Shown piece after piece: positions 31,332-32,102 of a stretch of 32,102 bases of DNA. The notes beneath the pieces are model-generated. The model saw only the letters and a program-made list of their open reading frames with translations. It did no database searches and was not told where the DNA came from. Every line of letters begins with the position of its first letter. Position 1 is the stretch's first letter. This DNA comes from Sandaracinus sp. (GTDB lineage: Bacteria; Myxococcota_A; Polyangia; Polyangiales; Houyiibacteriaceae): NCBI GenBank assembly GCA_002699025.1, contig PABA01000086.1, forward strand, positions 1 through 32,102, given 5' to 3'. The position numbers and the translations under genes are program-made.

Positions 31332-31477
31332 AGCGGCCGTTCGGGCCGCTCCCCGGGGACGCCGTCACCGACGGCCTCCCCGGGGAGCTGCCCGAGCGGC
31401 GTTTTCCGCTCGCTGGCGCTCGCTAATTTGGGCTTACCAGCGGGCCCGTGGGGCCCTCGGCGCGGCCTCCGGCCGCG
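31332..31477. other. cluster of strong inverted repeats (structured RNA or DNA)
   Basis: Within 146 bases there are five hairpins or palindromes: AGCGGCC/GGCCGCT (31332-31338 with 31344-31350), TCCCCGGGGA (31350-31359), GCCGTC/GACGGC (31361-31366 with 31370-31375), CTCCCCGGGGAG (31376-31387), GAGCGG/CCGCTC (31394-31399 with 31406-31411, loop with four T), and CGCGGCC/GGCCGCG (31461-31467 with 31471-31477). This could be an intergenic structured element, a terminator block or the lead-in to the repeat array; no known RNA family is recognised. Confidence 0.55.
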
Positions 31478-31560
31478 TCACATCGGTCGGTTCTTCGACG
31501 ACACACGAAGGCGGCTCCGTGGGGCCGGGCTCTGGGGCAGAGATGGGAGCGCTCCCCTTC

Positions 31561-32102
31561 GCAGAGATGTGGCTTTGCCGCGTTCGCGGCCGAAGCGCTC
31601 TCCCGCAGAGGCGTGGCTTTGCCGCGCTCGCGGCCGGGGCGCTTCCCCTCGCAGAGGCGTGGCTTTGCCGCGTGCGCGGCCGGGGCGCTCCCCCTCGCAG
31701 CAGCGTGGCTTCGCCGCGTGCGCGGCCGGGGCGCTCCCCTCCGCAGAGGCGTGGCTTTGCCGCGTACGCGGCCGGAGGGCTCCCCTTCGCAGAGGCGTGG
31801 CTTTGCCGCGTACGCGGCCGGGGCGCTCCCCTCCGCAGAGGCGTGGCTTTGCCGCGTACGCGGCCGGAGGGCTCCCCTCCGCAGAGGCGTGGCTTTGCCG
31901 CGTACGCGGCCGGAGGGCTCCCCTTTGCAGCAGCGTGGCTTTGCCGCGTACGCGGCCGGGGCTCCCCTTTGCAGCAGCGTGGCTTTGCCGCGTACGCGGC
32001 CGGGGCGCTCCCCTCCGTAGAGGCGTGGCTTTGCCGCGTACGCGGCCGGAGGGCTCCCCTTCGCAGAGGCGTGGCTTTGCCGCGTACGCGGCCGGGGCGC
32101 TC
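31561..32102. repeat. 46-bp tandem repeat array with nested palindrome, continues past the window
   Basis: Twelve units start at 31561, 31605, 31651, 31697, 31743, 31789, 31835, 31881, 31927, 31971, 32017 and 32063. Steps are 46 bases, except 44 after the first and ninth; the last is cut by the window end. Each unit holds GGCTTTGCCGCG-nn-CGCGGCC; in units 5-12 the two central bases are TA, giving the perfect 14-base palindrome GCCGCGTACGCGGC, while units 1-4 have TT, CT, TG and TG. A partial unit is seen at about 31537-31560. There are no unique spacers, so it is not CRISPR. Frames through it are open only because no stop occurs, and a 46-base step cannot keep one frame. Confidence 0.9.

Noticed and set aside
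31448-32020. 190-residue frame across the 46-bp array
   Set aside because: The array step of 46 is not a multiple of three, so the same DNA is read in three different frames in turn; it is open only for lack of stop codons.
31561-32102. CRISPR array
   Set aside because: Units are contiguous with no unique spacers, and no cas gene is in the window.

Overview
The window is very GC-rich and densely coded. Codons end mostly in G or C, GTG starts occur, and many genes overlap by 1-4 bases. It carries cell-surface lipoproteins with Asp-Ala-Gly or Thr-Pro-Asp-Ala linkers right after the lipobox, a style common in Myxococcota, especially Sandaracinaceae and Polyangia relatives. I infer a myxobacterial chromosome with core metabolism plus lineage-specific surface and membrane genes. 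There is no plasmid, phage or insertion-sequence hallmark, no CRISPR array and no tRNA or rRNA that I can see.

Layout, left half. Bases 1-390 hold a short 41-bp tandem repeat. A small membrane protein (391-840) precedes a ferrous-iron uptake operon: feoA (885-1202), feoB (1199-3451) and a tiny one-helix companion (3451-3624), with a Fur-box-like, AT-rich promoter patch just before feoA. An acyl-CoA synthetase follows (3683-5557). On the minus strand come purC, purS and an rbfA-like gene (7535 down to 5868), a lipoprotein with an internally duplicated domain (8677-7637), a Nudix hydrolase (9289-8735), an HpnA-like NAD-dependent epimerase (10362-9373) and an unrecognised protein (11127-10423). 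Divergently, purB (11250-12548) is followed by a DAG-linker lipoprotein (12808-13863) and a YggX-type iron-trafficking protein (14038-14352). A translationally coupled minus-strand pair of unknown membrane proteins (16183-14484) is preceded by a non-coding stretch with a dyad and a row of DnaA-box-like sites.

Layout, right half. A long minus-strand run goes from 28182 down to 16673: four-to-six-helix membrane protein, divergent GlmS-like enzyme, Gly/Pro-rich paralogue of that membrane protein, DUF4129, DUF4350, MoxR AAA+ ATPase, DUF58, SpoIIM-family and RDD-family proteins. The last six are tightly packed or overlapping and form the recognisable MoxR/DUF58 membrane-associated module; here it is fused in order with glmS and the paralogous membrane proteins. 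Divergent to it is msrB (28272-28679), then a large TIM-barrel-like lipoprotein (30987-28789). The window closes with about 1.1 kb without genes: strong hairpins (31332-31477) and a tandem array of a 46-bp repeat with a nested 14-bp palindrome (12 units, 31561 to past the window end).

Iron supply and oxidative protection (feoAB, Fur-like site, yggX, msrB) and purine synthesis (purC, purS, purB) are the recurring physiological themes. The items most worth a second look are the MoxR-centred membrane module with its repeat-rich partner, the GlmS-like enzyme with PurF-like glutaminase motifs and a roughly 100-residue insert, the DnaA-box row at 16.28-16.43 kb, and the terminal palindromic array.
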